Assembly: GCA_035541455.1 (NCBI GenBank)
Contig: DATKNH010000158.1
Coordinates: 1 to 35,891, forward strand
Reading direction: 5' to 3'
DNA from: Syntrophorhabdales bacterium
Lineage (GTDB): Bacteria; Desulfobacterota; Syntrophorhabdia; Syntrophorhabdales; WCHB1-27
DNA length: 35,891 nucleotides
Under the pieces are notes generated by a model, which was not told the origin of the DNA, made no database searches, and saw only the letters and a program-made list of their open reading frames with translations. Positions 1 through 7,302 of the stretch are shown piece by piece; the stretch's first letter is position 1, and every line of letters begins with the position of its first letter. The translations under genes were made by a program, and so were the position numbers.

Positions 1-341
1 CGTCCCTTGTAAATGGTATAGCCCTCCTTATCCGTTAAGCGGATCTCCTTCCACGCCTCGAGACTCCCTCCGCAACCGGTGCAGCTCTTGAGTATCCGGA
101 AGCCGACCCAGGCTTGAGTGCCGACGCTGACAACAGCAGGCCTGGAGGTGCCTCCGGCGGTGTTCCTGGGGGGCAGGATGAATGAGAGAAAGAGAAGGCC
201 GTCTTTTATCTCTCCTCGGAAGTCTGCAACTGTTTCCGGCAGCGCTGTGCTTTTCGGCGAAGGGGGCGCTTTCTTGCCGCAGCAGACAAGCGCCAGGAGG
301 AGAAGCGCGCTAATGGCGCAGATAGTTCTTTTCGCGAGCAA
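1..341 (-). CDS. Small lipoprotein downstream of argH (3' end outside window)
   Basis: The visible 113 codons start at a TTG (341-339), the only usual start after an in-frame TAA. A GGGAGGT ribosome-binding site lies 11 bases upstream, inside argH, and the first 32 bases overlap the argH end. The product begins MLAKRTICAISALLLLALVC, a basic then hydrophobic signal with Cys-Cys-Gly-Lys-Lys-Ala-Pro-Pro after it. The Cys-Gly-Lys-Lys/Pro-rich start recalls small LptM/YifL-type lipoproteins, but the chain continues past 110 residues with a beta-rich stretch, so it is more likely one of the longer fibronectin-like lipoproteins found after argH in deltaproteobacteria. That last point is recalled and was not tested. 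The lipobox (Ala-Leu-Val-Cys) is imperfect. A CxxC pair lies near residues 91-94. Specific function unknown. Confidence 0.65.
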   Translation of the reverse strand, partial: MLAKRTICAISALLLLALVCCGKKAPPSPKSTALPETVADFRGEIKDGLLFLSFILPPRNTAGGTSRPAVVSVGTQAWVGFRILKSCTGCGGSLEAWKEIRLTDKEGYTIYKG

Positions 342-1683
342 TTTGCCGTGTTACCTCCCTGTGAGAAGCTCCGCCGACTGTCTTCCTGTTTTTGAGGATA
401 GTAGCCGGGTCTATATATGCACGCACGTCATCGGCGAAGACCGCGGAGAAACCCTTCATCTCTTCAAGCGTCAGCCCGGCTAGTCTTTTTTTCTGCTCTT
501 CGCAGTATCTTACCATCCTTCCCACGATGTGATGCGCTTCCCGGAAGGGGACCTCTTTGAGCACAAGGTACTCTGCCATCTCAACTGCGGGCATGAAGCT
601 GGCAACTACAGCCTCTTCCATTTTCTCCCGATGTACAGAAAGACCTTCTATAGCCAGAGCCATGATTTCAAGAGACGCGCTTGTGGTCGCTACTGCACGA
701 AAGACCGGTTCTTTGTCTTCCTGCAAATCGCGGTTGTACGTAAGCGGTAAGCCTTTGAGCAGTGTAAACATGCCCGTCAGATCACCCGTGGTCCGCGCTG
801 CCTTGCCTCTGATCAGTTCTAATGCATCCGGATTTTTCTTGTGTGGCATGAGACTGGAACCCGTGCAGAGACCGTCGGGAGGGGAGACAAATCCGAACTC
901 CTCAGTGGAGAAGAGAATAAGATCCTCACTCAGCCTGCTCAAGTGGGTCATGATCACGGAGAGGGAAAAAAGAGAATCCAGCAGATAATCGCGATCAGAC
1001 ACCGCATCCATGCTGTTTTCCGCGATCTTTGCGAAGCCCAGTCTTTTCTTGAGGAACTCCCGGTCAATGGGTATCGTCGAGCCTGCCAGAGCGCCACTTC
1101 CCAACGGAAGCACATCTATCCTCATGAGCGTCTCTTTCACCCGCTGGCGATCGCGTTTAAGCATGGAGAAGTACGCGAGCAGGTAATGCGAAAAAGTGAC
1201 CACCTGGGCGCGCCGGGTATGCGTGTACCCCGGCATCATTGTTCTTTTCTCCTTGCCGGCCTTATCAAGGAGCGCGGCGAGGAGTTTTTTGAGAGCTGTG
1301 TCGATCTCGGTCATAGCATCTTTGAGAAACATCCTCATATCCACAGCTACCTGATCGTTGCGGCTCCTGCCCGTGTGAAGTTTCTTCCCCAGGTCACCGA
1401 CCTTTTCTATCAGGCGTGCCTCTATATGCATATGAATATCTTCCAGAGCATCACTGAAAGGGAGACTTCCTTCTTCCAGCTCGTTTCTCACTTCCTTGAG
1501 AGCGCCGACCAGAAGGGTTCTTTCCTTCTGGCTGAGAATGCCTATTTTTAAAAGCATCTCCGCATAGGCTATGCTTCCCGTTATGTCATACGGGAAAAGC
1601 ACGTTATCCACGGCGATGGAAGAACTGAACCGCTCCATTAAAGGTTCCGTTCCCTTTTTAAACCTGCCGTCCCATGCCTTCAT
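310..1683 (-). CDS. argH: Argininosuccinate lyase
   Basis: Cytosolic enzyme of the last arginine-biosynthesis step, splitting argininosuccinate into arginine and fumarate. The 457-residue length is normal. The superfamily signature GSSLMPHKKNPD is at residues 275-286 and carries the mobile catalytic serine loop. The HTGRSRNDQ block is at 103-111, and the catalytic His155 sits in GYTHTRRAQ, where most family members read GYTHLQRAQ. The fold is all-helical and the enzyme works as a tetramer with composite active sites. The ATG at 1683 overlaps the stop of yggS by 4 bases, so argH is translationally coupled to it. No other arginine genes are in the window. Confidence 0.97.
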   Translation of the reverse strand: MKAWDGRFKKGTEPLMERFSSSIAVDNVLFPYDITGSIAYAEMLLKIGILSQKERTLLVGALKEVRNELEEGSLPFSDALEDIHMHIEARLIEKVGDLGKKLHTGRSRNDQVAVDMRMFLKDAMTEIDTALKKLLAALLDKAGKEKRTMMPGYTHTRRAQVVTFSHYLLAYFSMLKRDRQRVKETLMRIDVLPLGSGALAGSTIPIDREFLKKRLGFAKIAENSMDAVSDRDYLLDSLFSLSVIMTHLSRLSEDLILFSTEEFGFVSPPDGLCTGSSLMPHKKNPDALELIRGKAARTTGDLTGMFTLLKGLPLTYNRDLQEDKEPVFRAVATTSASLEIMALAIEGLSVHREKMEEAVVASFMPAVEMAEYLVLKEVPFREAHHIVGRMVRYCEEQKKRLAGLTLEEMKGFSAVFADDVRAYIDPATILKNRKTVGGASHREVTRQIAREKNYLRH

Positions 1684-2351
1684 GATCGTTCACCGAATAT
1701 TGCCGTGCCGATGCGGACCATGGTAGCACCCTCCTCTATGGCCACTTCAAAGTCTGACGACATGCCCATGGACAATTCTTTCATTGCCAGCGAAAACTCC
1801 CGGTTAGCTTCTTCGAGAAGGTTTCTCAGGCTTGTAAACAGGTGACGAACTTCCTCTGGATTGTCTACGTACGGCGGCATGGTCATCAGACCAACAGGCT
1901 TTACGCTCTTCAGGGATCCCACGGTCTCCAGCATACGCTTGAGCCCGTCCACTGTAGTCCCGTGCTTCTGAGGTTCGCCTGAAAGATTGATCTCGAAAAG
2001 GAGACTGAGAGGTTTGCCGAACTTGTCGAGGCCATCCAGCAGTTCCTGCCGGTCAACCGAATGGACATAATCAAAAAGCCGCGGTACATACTTCACCTTG
2101 TTCATCTGTAGATGGCCGATCATGTGCCAGCAGAGCGTATCAGGAAGCGTTTCTATTTTTTCCGTGGCTTCCTGGATATAATTTTCTCCGAAGTCTCTCA
2201 AGCCGAGAGCAGCAACGCTCCCTATCCTGGCGGCATCTACTTTTTTTGTGACCGCGATGAGCCTCACCTCATCGGGGCGCCTGCCCGCCTTGAGAGAAGC
2301 AGTGGCCATCTTCTCGCGTACAGCCTGGAGCCGGTCAGAGATCATATTCAC
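1680..2351 (-). CDS. yggS: YggS/PROSC-family PLP homeostasis protein
   Basis: A 223-residue single-domain alanine-racemase-fold protein that binds pyridoxal phosphate and buffers vitamin B6 and amino-acid pools without known catalysis. Visible family marks are the PLP lysine in RLIAVTKKVD (about residues 30-39), FGENYIQEA, WHMIGHLQMNKV, and MGMSSDFEVAIEEGATMVRIG near the C terminus, which holds the phosphate-binding Ser/Gly residues. The start ATG at 2351 overlaps the maf stop, and its own stop overlaps the argH start, giving a compact maf-yggS-argH-lipoprotein operon. Recognition is firm; the physiological role in this organism is inferred from homologues. Confidence 0.95.
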   Translation of the reverse strand: MNMISDRLQAVREKMATASLKAGRRPDEVRLIAVTKKVDAARIGSVAALGLRDFGENYIQEATEKIETLPDTLCWHMIGHLQMNKVKYVPRLFDYVHSVDRQELLDGLDKFGKPLSLLFEINLSGEPQKHGTTVDGLKRMLETVGSLKSVKPVGLMTMPPYVDNPEEVRHLFTSLRNLLEEANREFSLAMKELSMGMSSDFEVAIEEGATMVRIGTAIFGERS

Positions 2352-2938
2352 GAAAGAACGCCTAGAGAGAGGAGGATATCCGTGATCTCACAAATAGGAA
2401 GGCCGACAACGTTTGAGTAGGAGCCTTTGATCTCTTTGACCATGAAGCCACCCTTCCCTTGAACAGCATAAGAGCCTGCCTTGTCGAAAGGCTCGGACGT
2501 TTTGACGTAGCGCCTGATTTCTTCATCCGTCAGGTCTTTGATAAACACCTTGGTTTCCACCACGTCCTTATAGGAAGCCTGTTTCGACATGTTGAGAATG
2601 CAGAAACCGGTAAGCACTTTGTGCCATTTCCCTCGAAGCATGCTCAGCATTTTTATGGCTTCGTCTTCGTTTTTTGGCTTTCCGAGCACCTTGCCCTTGT
2701 GCACCACAATCGTGTCTGCCCCTATTACCCACTTGTCCGGGAAATGAGTTCCCACTTTCTTGGCTTTTTCACCCGCTATCCTGAGCACATAATCCCGTAT
2801 GGTCTCATCTCTCCTCTTGCGTTCATCGATGTCAGGCGGAATAATGGAGAAAGAGATGCCGAGACTCCTGAGGATGTCTACCCTTCTGGCCGATTCGCTG
2901 GCGAGGACTATAGCGTTTTCGTCTTTAACCTGAAACAT
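2348..2938 (-). CDS. maf: Maf-family nucleoside triphosphate pyrophosphatase
   Basis: House-cleaning pyrophosphatase that hydrolyses non-canonical or modified nucleotides (dTTP/UTP or m7GTP subfamilies) and is also linked to septum formation. The 196 residues carry the N-terminal signature ASESARRVDILRSLG (canonical AS-S-RR--LL), the IIPPDIDE block, the VIGADTIV metal-binding segment, and GSYAVQGKGG with a late SYSNVVGLP motif. The start ATG at 2938 has only a weak TAGG just upstream; no better start is in frame. First gene of the minus-strand operon. A TTGAAA/TATTTT pair lies at 2944-2972 but would place transcription initiation almost at the ATG. Confidence 0.95.
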   Translation of the reverse strand: MFQVKDENAIVLASESARRVDILRSLGISFSIIPPDIDERKRRDETIRDYVLRIAGEKAKKVGTHFPDKWVIGADTIVVHKGKVLGKPKNEDEAIKMLSMLRGKWHKVLTGFCILNMSKQASYKDVVETKVFIKDLTDEEIRRYVKTSEPFDKAGSYAVQGKGGFMVKEIKGSYSNVVGLPICEITDILLSLGVLS

Positions 2939-3144
2939 CCTAAAAAATAATATGAAAACGGCTCTATTTCAAGTTAAATAAAGACAGGCCCAGGGCAAAA
3001 CCCTTGGCTAAAGGCTAAGGGCGAAAGGCCAGAAACCCAGGGCGACGGACGAAGGCCCGAGCTAGAACGGGAGGTCGAAATACTCCTCCGGCGCAGTCAC
3101 GGCTAACAGTCGTCGGCCTTTAGCCTGCTTTTAAGGAGGTATTC
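2939..3144. other. Divergent gap between maf and cutA with word repeats
   Basis: Non-coding space between maf (minus) and cutA (plus). It holds a direct 8-base repeat CCCAGGGC at 2989-2996 and 3036-3043. A 10-base inverted pair GGCTAAAGGC/GCCTTTAGCC lies at 3006-3015 and 3116-3125. Between these run several near-copies of the word AAGGC/AAGGGC. A possible minus-strand promoter (TTGAAA at 2972-2967, TATTTT at 2949-2944) sits next to maf. No convincing plus-strand promoter was found. Confidence 0.5.
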
Positions 3145-3498
3145 ATGGAACCGATCATCACCATCACGACGACGGCGGATGACAGAGAGGCGCTGGAGAA
3201 GATTGGACGTCACCTACTTAACCGGCGGCTGATTGCCTGTATTCAGATTGTCGGACCCATCAAGAGCATCTACTGGTGGAAGAACAAAATGGAAGAAACC
3301 AGTGAATGGCTCGGGATTATGAAAAGCAAAGAATCGCTCTATGCGCAGGTAGAGGCGGAAATTGGCCTGCTGCATCCATACGAGGTGCCCCAGATAGTTG
3401 CCTCTGAAGTCTGCCACGTGCTTCCCTCCTACGGCCAATGGGTCTTGACGGAAACAGGGGGCTGTTCGGAAGGGGTGCAAAATGACCGCGGGGCTTGA
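3145..3498 (+). CDS. cutA: CutA divalent-cation tolerance protein
   Basis: Small trimeric PII-like ferredoxin-fold protein associated with divalent-metal (copper) tolerance; its exact activity is unsettled across bacteria. The 117 residues show the family core: ITITTTADDREALEKIG, LLNRRLIACIQI (canonical LV-ERLAACV-I), the IYWWKNKMEETSEW loop, and HPYEVPQIVA near residue 73, which is the family hallmark. A full AAGGAGG at 3133-3139 precedes the ATG by 5 bases. The last 15 or so residues extend beyond the usual core and look unstructured. The gene sits alone between the divergent maf operon and the fprA cluster. Confidence 0.95.
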   Translation: MEPIITITTTADDREALEKIGRHLLNRRLIACIQIVGPIKSIYWWKNKMEETSEWLGIMKSKESLYAQVEAEIGLLHPYEVPQIVASEVCHVLPSYGQWVLTETGGCSEGVQNDRGA

Positions 3499-3523
3499 CA
3501 TTTTCTTCTGTAATAATTAACGT
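3495..3523 (+). promoter_or_regulatory. Possible sigma-70 promoter of fprA cluster
   Basis: A perfect TTGACA at 3495-3500 overlaps the cutA stop. Seventeen bases on is TAACGT (3518-3523), a weak -10 within an AT-rich run. It is followed by a 36-base leader to the fprA ATG. The -35 is strong and the -10 poor, so an activator or another -10 register is possible. Confidence 0.4.
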
Positions 3524-3559
3524 AAATGACGCCTATTCGGCGCAGGCGGGGGGTCATTC

Positions 3560-4774
3560 ATGAAACCAATAGAGCTGAAAAACGATATTTACTGGGTCGG
3601 AGCCGTAGACTGGGCCGTAAGAGATTTTCACGGCTACGAGACCCCGCGGGGCACGAGTTATAACAACTATCTCATCCTCGACAATGACCCGACCCTCATC
3701 GATACGGTGAAGTACGATTTTGCCGACATAACCATTAAGAACATACAGACTCTGATCGATCCGGCCAAGATCAAACATGTGGTGATCAATCACATTGAGA
3801 ACGATCATGTCACGTCCATCGATAAAATAATGGCTTTGACTCCCAACGCCACGGTCTATATGACGGAAAGGGCGCGTAAAGGCCTCGACCGGTTTTTCGA
3901 TATGTCCGGGTGGAAGGTGAAGATCGTTAAGAACGGTGAGACCCTCAGCATAGGAAAGCGGACCCTGATGTTTCTTGAGACGCCCATGCTTCATTGGCCC
4001 GACTCTATGGTTACCTATGTTAGAGAAGATAAAATCCTGTTCAGCCAGGATGCATTTGGTCAGCATATAGCCTCATCGAGCCGCTTTGACGATCAGTTTG
4101 TCACGTGCGCATCAGTGTGGGAACTGGAAGATGCTGTCTGGGACTACTATGCCAACATACTGATGCCTTTCGGACAGCTTATCAAGAGCAAGATAGGCGA
4201 GATTGTGAAAGCCGGGCTTGAAATAGAGATGATAGCCCCGGACCACGGTATCATATGGAGAAAAGAGCCGAAGACGATTCTCCAGATGTATCTGGATATG
4301 GCGGAGGGCAAAGCCGCTTTAAACGTGACGATCATTTACGACACCATGTGGCATAGCACTGAGGCTATGGTCCAGCCCATTGCAAAGGGCGTGAACGACG
4401 AAGGTCTTGACTGCAAGGTGGTCAAGCTGAGGGCAACGCCGCAGAGCATTGCCATCAAGGAATTCTGGAAGTCGCGGGGTACGCTCATAGGCTCTCCTAC
4501 GCTCAACAACCTTAGCTTTCCCTCTATCGGTCAGTTCCTGGTGAATATGAGGGGGCTGAGGCCCAAGAAAAGAATCGTCGGTGCTTTTGGCAGTTTCGGG
4601 TGGAGCGGCGGTGCAGTCAAGGAGATCTACGAGGAAGCAAAAAAATTGGGCCTTGCGCTGTTCGAGCCGGGATTGCAGATCCTCTATAAGCCCTCGCTCG
4701 AGGATGAGGCCAAATGCTACGAATTTGGTAAAGAGTTCGCAAGGAAGGTCAGAGAGTACCACGAGACAATTTGA
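3560..4774 (+). CDS. fprA: FprA-type flavo-diiron protein (A-type flavoprotein)
   Basis: Cytoplasmic enzyme that reduces oxygen to water (and in some members NO to N2O) with electrons from rubredoxin. The 404 residues form a metallo-beta-lactamase-like diiron domain (about 1-250) followed by a flavodoxin domain (about 253-400). All seven iron ligands are visible and in canonical spacing: His78, Glu80, Asp82, His83, His145, Asp164 and His229. The FMN domain starts at VTIIYDTMWHSTEAM and includes the GSPTLNN loop. The start ATG at 3560 follows a GGGGGG-type ribosome-binding site. A rubredoxin gene begins 15 bases after the stop and rubrerythrin follows, a classic anaerobe oxygen-defence set. 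Whether O2 or NO is preferred cannot be read from the sequence. Confidence 0.97.
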   Translation: MKPIELKNDIYWVGAVDWAVRDFHGYETPRGTSYNNYLILDNDPTLIDTVKYDFADITIKNIQTLIDPAKIKHVVINHIENDHVTSIDKIMALTPNATVYMTERARKGLDRFFDMSGWKVKIVKNGETLSIGKRTLMFLETPMLHWPDSMVTYVREDKILFSQDAFGQHIASSSRFDDQFVTCASVWELEDAVWDYYANILMPFGQLIKSKIGEIVKAGLEIEMIAPDHGIIWRKEPKTILQMYLDMAEGKAALNVTIIYDTMWHSTEAMVQPIAKGVNDEGLDCKVVKLRATPQSIAIKEFWKSRGTLIGSPTLNNLSFPSIGQFLVNMRGLRPKKRIVGAFGSFGWSGGAVKEIYEEAKKLGLALFEPGLQILYKPSLEDEAKCYEFGKEFARKVREYHETI

Positions 4775-4789
4775 TTTAAGGAGGGGAGA

Positions 4790-4924
4790 ATGGTTTGGAC
4801 TTGCACAGCATGTGGATATGAGTATGATGAGAAGGTTGAAAAGGTACCATTTGAAAAACTGCCCGATGACTATCATTGTCCTATCTGTAATGCACCCAAA
4901 GCCGCCTTTGAGAAGGCGGAGTAG
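4790..4924 (+). CDS. Rubredoxin (44 residues)
   Basis: Small electron carrier with one iron bound by four cysteines, expected to feed electrons to the flavo-diiron protein just upstream. The sequence starts [15 protein letters not shown] and has Cys5-x2-Cys8-Gly and Cys30-x2-Cys33 with [10 protein letters not shown], a textbook rubredoxin knuckle pair. At 44 residues it is shorter than the usual 52-54; the missing part is the loop between the aromatic Tyr12 and the LPDD segment, as in the short Desulfovibrio desulfuricans type. The ribosome-binding site GGAGGGGAGA (4779-4788 region) is close to the ATG. It lies 15 bases after fprA, so the two are almost certainly co-transcribed. Confidence 0.95.
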   Translation: MVWTCTACGYEYDEKVEKVPFEKLPDDYHCPICNAPKAAFEKAE

Positions 4925-5028
4925 AGGACAATTGGGCAACCGGTGGTAACGCTCTTTTTGGGGGGGCAGCCTCAATAAATTCCGAGTTGAAGTCCAATAA
5001 TCAATAATCTGGGAAGGAGGTAATCAGC

Positions 5029-5523
5029 ATGTCTAAGACCGAGAAGAACCTGAAGGATGCTTTTGCCGGGGAATCGCAGGCGAACAGGACGTACCTTGCT
5101 TTTGCAAAGAAGGCTGAGCAGGAGGGCTACAAACAGGTGGCGAAGCTTTTCAGGGCTGCTGCCGAGGCGGAGACAGTGCACGCACACGCCCATCTGCGGG
5201 AGATAGGGACCATCAAGAGCACCAAAGAAAATCTCGAGTATGCGATGGCCGGAGAGATACACGAGTTCAAGAGCATGTATCCGGAGATGATTGGCGATGC
5301 CAAAGCAGAAGGTGTTCAGGGCGCCCTGAGAAGCTTTACGTACGCAAACGACGTGGAAAAGATACATGCCGACCTCTATAAAAAGGCAATTGATACGCTT
5401 GGAAAAGAGGCGCCGGTCAAGTATTACGTTTGCCAGGTCTGCGGCATGACGGTGGAAAACGAGCCGCCGGACGAATGCCCGGTCTGCAAGTCGAAAAAGC
5501 AGGCGTTCAAGGAAGTAGAGTAA
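5029..5523 (+). CDS. rbr: Rubrerythrin
   Basis: Non-haem diiron peroxidase that reduces hydrogen peroxide with electrons from rubredoxin, in the cytoplasm. The 164 residues comprise a ferritin-like four-helix domain (about 1-125) and a C-terminal rubredoxin-like domain. Likely iron ligands are Glu15, Glu48 with His51, Glu76/Glu79, Glu110 and His113. The C-terminal iron site is Cys135-x2-Cys138 and Cys150-x2-Cys153. The ribosome-binding site GGAAGGAGG lies about 10 bases before the ATG. Gene order fprA-rubredoxin-rubrerythrin makes the electron path clear. The 104-base gap after rubredoxin leaves room for a separate promoter, but none is convincing. A hairpin terminator follows at 5571. Confidence 0.97.
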   Translation: MSKTEKNLKDAFAGESQANRTYLAFAKKAEQEGYKQVAKLFRAAAEAETVHAHAHLREIGTIKSTKENLEYAMAGEIHEFKSMYPEMIGDAKAEGVQGALRSFTYANDVEKIHADLYKKAIDTLGKEAPVKYYVCQVCGMTVENEPPDECPVCKSKKQAFKEVE

Positions 5524-5570
5524 TACCTGGGTCATGGGTCACGGAGCGCGGTTCGCGGGCTGAATAAAAA

Positions 5571-5597
5571 AGACGCTGAAGGCGTCTCGCCGTTTTC
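5571..5597 (+). terminator. Rho-independent terminator after rubrerythrin
   Basis: AGACGC (5571-5576) pairs with GCGTCT (5582-5587) around a 5-base loop. A T-rich run (GTTTTCTT) lies a few bases downstream and an A-tract upstream. It closes the fprA-rubredoxin-rubrerythrin unit and separates it from the rplU promoter. Confidence 0.6.
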
Positions 5598-5667
5598 TTA
5601 TTGTTGCGCGTAGGCCTTCCTTGACCCATCACTCTTGCCCCGCGCCTCTGGAAGTTTTCTGTTTTTC

Positions 5668-5696
5668 TTGACTTTTCGATTACATTTGCATAAAAT
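5668..5696 (+). promoter_or_regulatory. Sigma-70 promoter of the rplU-rpmA-obgE operon
   Basis: TTGACT at 5668-5673, a 17-base spacer, then TAAAAT at 5691-5696. Five of six matches in each hexamer with ideal spacing make this one of the best promoters in the window. The leader to rplU is about 34 bases. It follows a terminator and precedes ribosomal-protein genes, as expected for strong constitutive expression. Confidence 0.75.
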
Positions 5697-5736
5697 AATT
5701 GGCTCAAAATCCAACGGGAAAGGCAAGGAGTGCGGT

Positions 5737-6054
5737 ATGTACGCCATCATAGAGAGCGGTGGTAAGCAGTACACAATTAAAGAGGGCGATAAGATACGCG
5801 TGGAGAAGCTCCAGGGCAATACGGGCGACGATGTAACCATTGGTACTGTGCTGGCCATTAATGACGGCGAGCGCCTGGTGACGGGCAGCCCTTATGTTCC
5901 GGGGGCCTCGGTGGTTGGAAAGGTTCTGGCGCAGGAGAAGGCCGACAAGGTGATTGTGTTCAAGTACAAGAGGAGAAAAGACACCAAGAAGAAGAAGGGG
6001 CATCGTCAGACATACACGGAGCTACTGGTTGAAAAGATAACAACGGGGGCATAA
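5737..6054 (+). CDS. rplU: 50S ribosomal protein L21
   Basis: Structural protein of the large ribosomal subunit that binds 23S rRNA. The 105 residues beginning [20 protein letters not shown] match the usual length and N-terminal signature. The C-terminal part has [18 protein letters not shown], the conserved basic rRNA-binding tail with the family's GHRQ. The reading frame is open for 34 codons further upstream, but the ATG at 5737 fits the family and has an AAGGAG about 8 bases before it. The stop is one base before the rpmA ATG. Confidence 0.98.
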   Translation: MYAIIESGGKQYTIKEGDKIRVEKLQGNTGDDVTIGTVLAINDGERLVTGSPYVPGASVVGKVLAQEKADKVIVFKYKRRKDTKKKKGHRQTYTELLVEKITTGA

Positions 6055-6055
6055 C

Positions 6056-6310
6056 ATGGCGCATAAGAAAGCTGGGGGAAGCTCCAGAAACGGCAGGGAC
6101 AGCGCAGGGCAGAGGCTCGGCGTGAAGATTTTCGGCGGCCAGTTCGCAAAGGCGGGCAGCATAATCGTGCGTCAGCACGGCACAAAAATATACCCGGGAA
6201 ACAACGTGGGCATAGGACGAGACAACACACTCTTTGCACTTATTGACGGGCATGTCCAATTCGAAGATCACCGTGCGAAAAAAAGGGTGAGCATCCAGCC
6301 GGTTGAATGA
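6056..6310 (+). CDS. rpmA: 50S ribosomal protein L27
   Basis: Large-subunit ribosomal protein whose N-terminal tail reaches the peptidyl-transferase centre. At 84 residues it is full length. It starts [20 protein letters not shown], the classic sequence without the Firmicutes-type N-terminal extension that needs protease removal, and later has [15 protein letters not shown]. It lies one base after rplU and overlaps obgE by 4 bases (ATGA), the standard rplU-rpmA-obgE order of bacteria. Confidence 0.98.
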   Translation: MAHKKAGGSSRNGRDSAGQRLGVKIFGGQFAKAGSIIVRQHGTKIYPGNNVGIGRDNTLFALIDGHVQFEDHRAKKRVSIQPVE

Positions 6311-7302
6311 AATTTGTTGACGAAGCCTCTCTCTATGTAAAAGCTGGTGATGGGGGGAGAGGCTGCGTCAGTTTCAGAAGAGAGAAATATATTCCAAGGG
6401 GCGGCCCTGACGGTGGTGACGGAGGAAAAGGGGGGGACGTAATCATCGTTGGCAAGGAAAGCCTCGTCAGCCTCCTGGACTTCAAGTACAAGCGCCATTA
6501 CAAAGCGGAAAACGGCCGTATCGGCGGTGGGAGAAACAAGACCGGAAGGAACGGCAGTGATTTGTACGTCTACGTGCCGCTGGGAACCATTGTGCACGAT
6601 GAATCGAGCGGGGAAGTCTTCGCCGATATAGTCGAGGACGGTCAGAGCATTGTCATTGCCCATGGCGGTGCCGGCGGCCAGGGCAATGCCCGTTTCGTAA
6701 CGTCTGTTCATCGAGCCCCGCGCGAGTATACCGAAGGCGGCAAGGGTGAAGAACGGTATCTCAAACTGGAACTGAAGCTCCTTGCAGAGATAGGTATTGT
6801 CGGCCTACCCAATTCGGGCAAGTCAACACTGCTTTCCCGCCTCACCAATGCAAAGCCGGAAGTTGGTCCATATCCCTTCACCACGCTCTCCCCGGGCCTT
6901 GGCGTTTTCAGCGACAGCGAAGAGCGGGTGGTGATCGCCGACATTCCCGGCATAATCAAAGGGGCTTCTGAAGGGAAGGGGTTGGGCCTTACCTTCCTTA
7001 AGCATGTACAGCGGACAAATATACTTTTGTGGGTTATTGATGCCTCCTCTCCTTCTGTATCGGACGATTACCTTGTCCTGCGAAACGAGCTTGAGATGCA
7101 CGATCGGCAGATGTTACGTAAGCAGAGGATTTTTGTGCTCAACAAGGTAGATCTGCTCTCCGGTCCAGATCGCGCAGCCAAAGAGACGGCCCTCAAGGAA
7201 CATCATGATGGGGAAGTGGTAAGCGTCAGTGCGTTGAGCGGAGAAGGGATCGACGAATTGAAGAGCAAGATCGGTACCAGGGAGAAGAAGCGCGTTGCTT
7301 GA
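6307..7302 (+). CDS. obgE: Obg-family GTPase, ribosome assembly factor
   Basis: Essential GTPase acting in late 50S assembly and growth control. The 331 residues show the glycine-rich Obg domain (1-158, with [12 protein letters not shown] near 32-43) and a G domain. The Walker [10 protein letters not shown] is at 166-174; G2 ([10 protein letters not shown]), G3 (DIPGI) and G4 (NKVD) all follow. It ends soon after the G domain, so the variable C-terminal OCT extension of some species is missing, which is common in proteobacteria. The start overlaps the rpmA stop and its end overlaps proB by 8 bases. Confidence 0.97.
   Translation: MKFVDEASLYVKAGDGGRGCVSFRREKYIPRGGPDGGDGGKGGDVIIVGKESLVSLLDFKYKRHYKAENGRIGGGRNKTGRNGSDLYVYVPLGTIVHDESSGEVFADIVEDGQSIVIAHGGAGGQGNARFVTSVHRAPREYTEGGKGEERYLKLELKLLAEIGIVGLPNSGKSTLLSRLTNAKPEVGPYPFTTLSPGLGVFSDSEERVVIADIPGIIKGASEGKGLGLTFLKHVQRTNILLWVIDASSPSVSDDYLVLRNELEMHDRQMLRKQRIFVLNKVDLLSGPDRAAKETALKEHHDGEVVSVSALSGEGIDELKSKIGTREKKRVA

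Noticed and set aside
841-1551. Plus-strand reading frame of 236 codons opposite argH
   Set aside because: Antisense shadow of a well-conserved argH; composition and lack of a ribosome-binding site argue against coding.
5523-5736. Ribosomal protein L21 leader RNA before rplU
   Set aside because: That leader is mainly a Firmicutes element; the space here is taken by the rubrerythrin terminator and a plain promoter with a 34-base leader.
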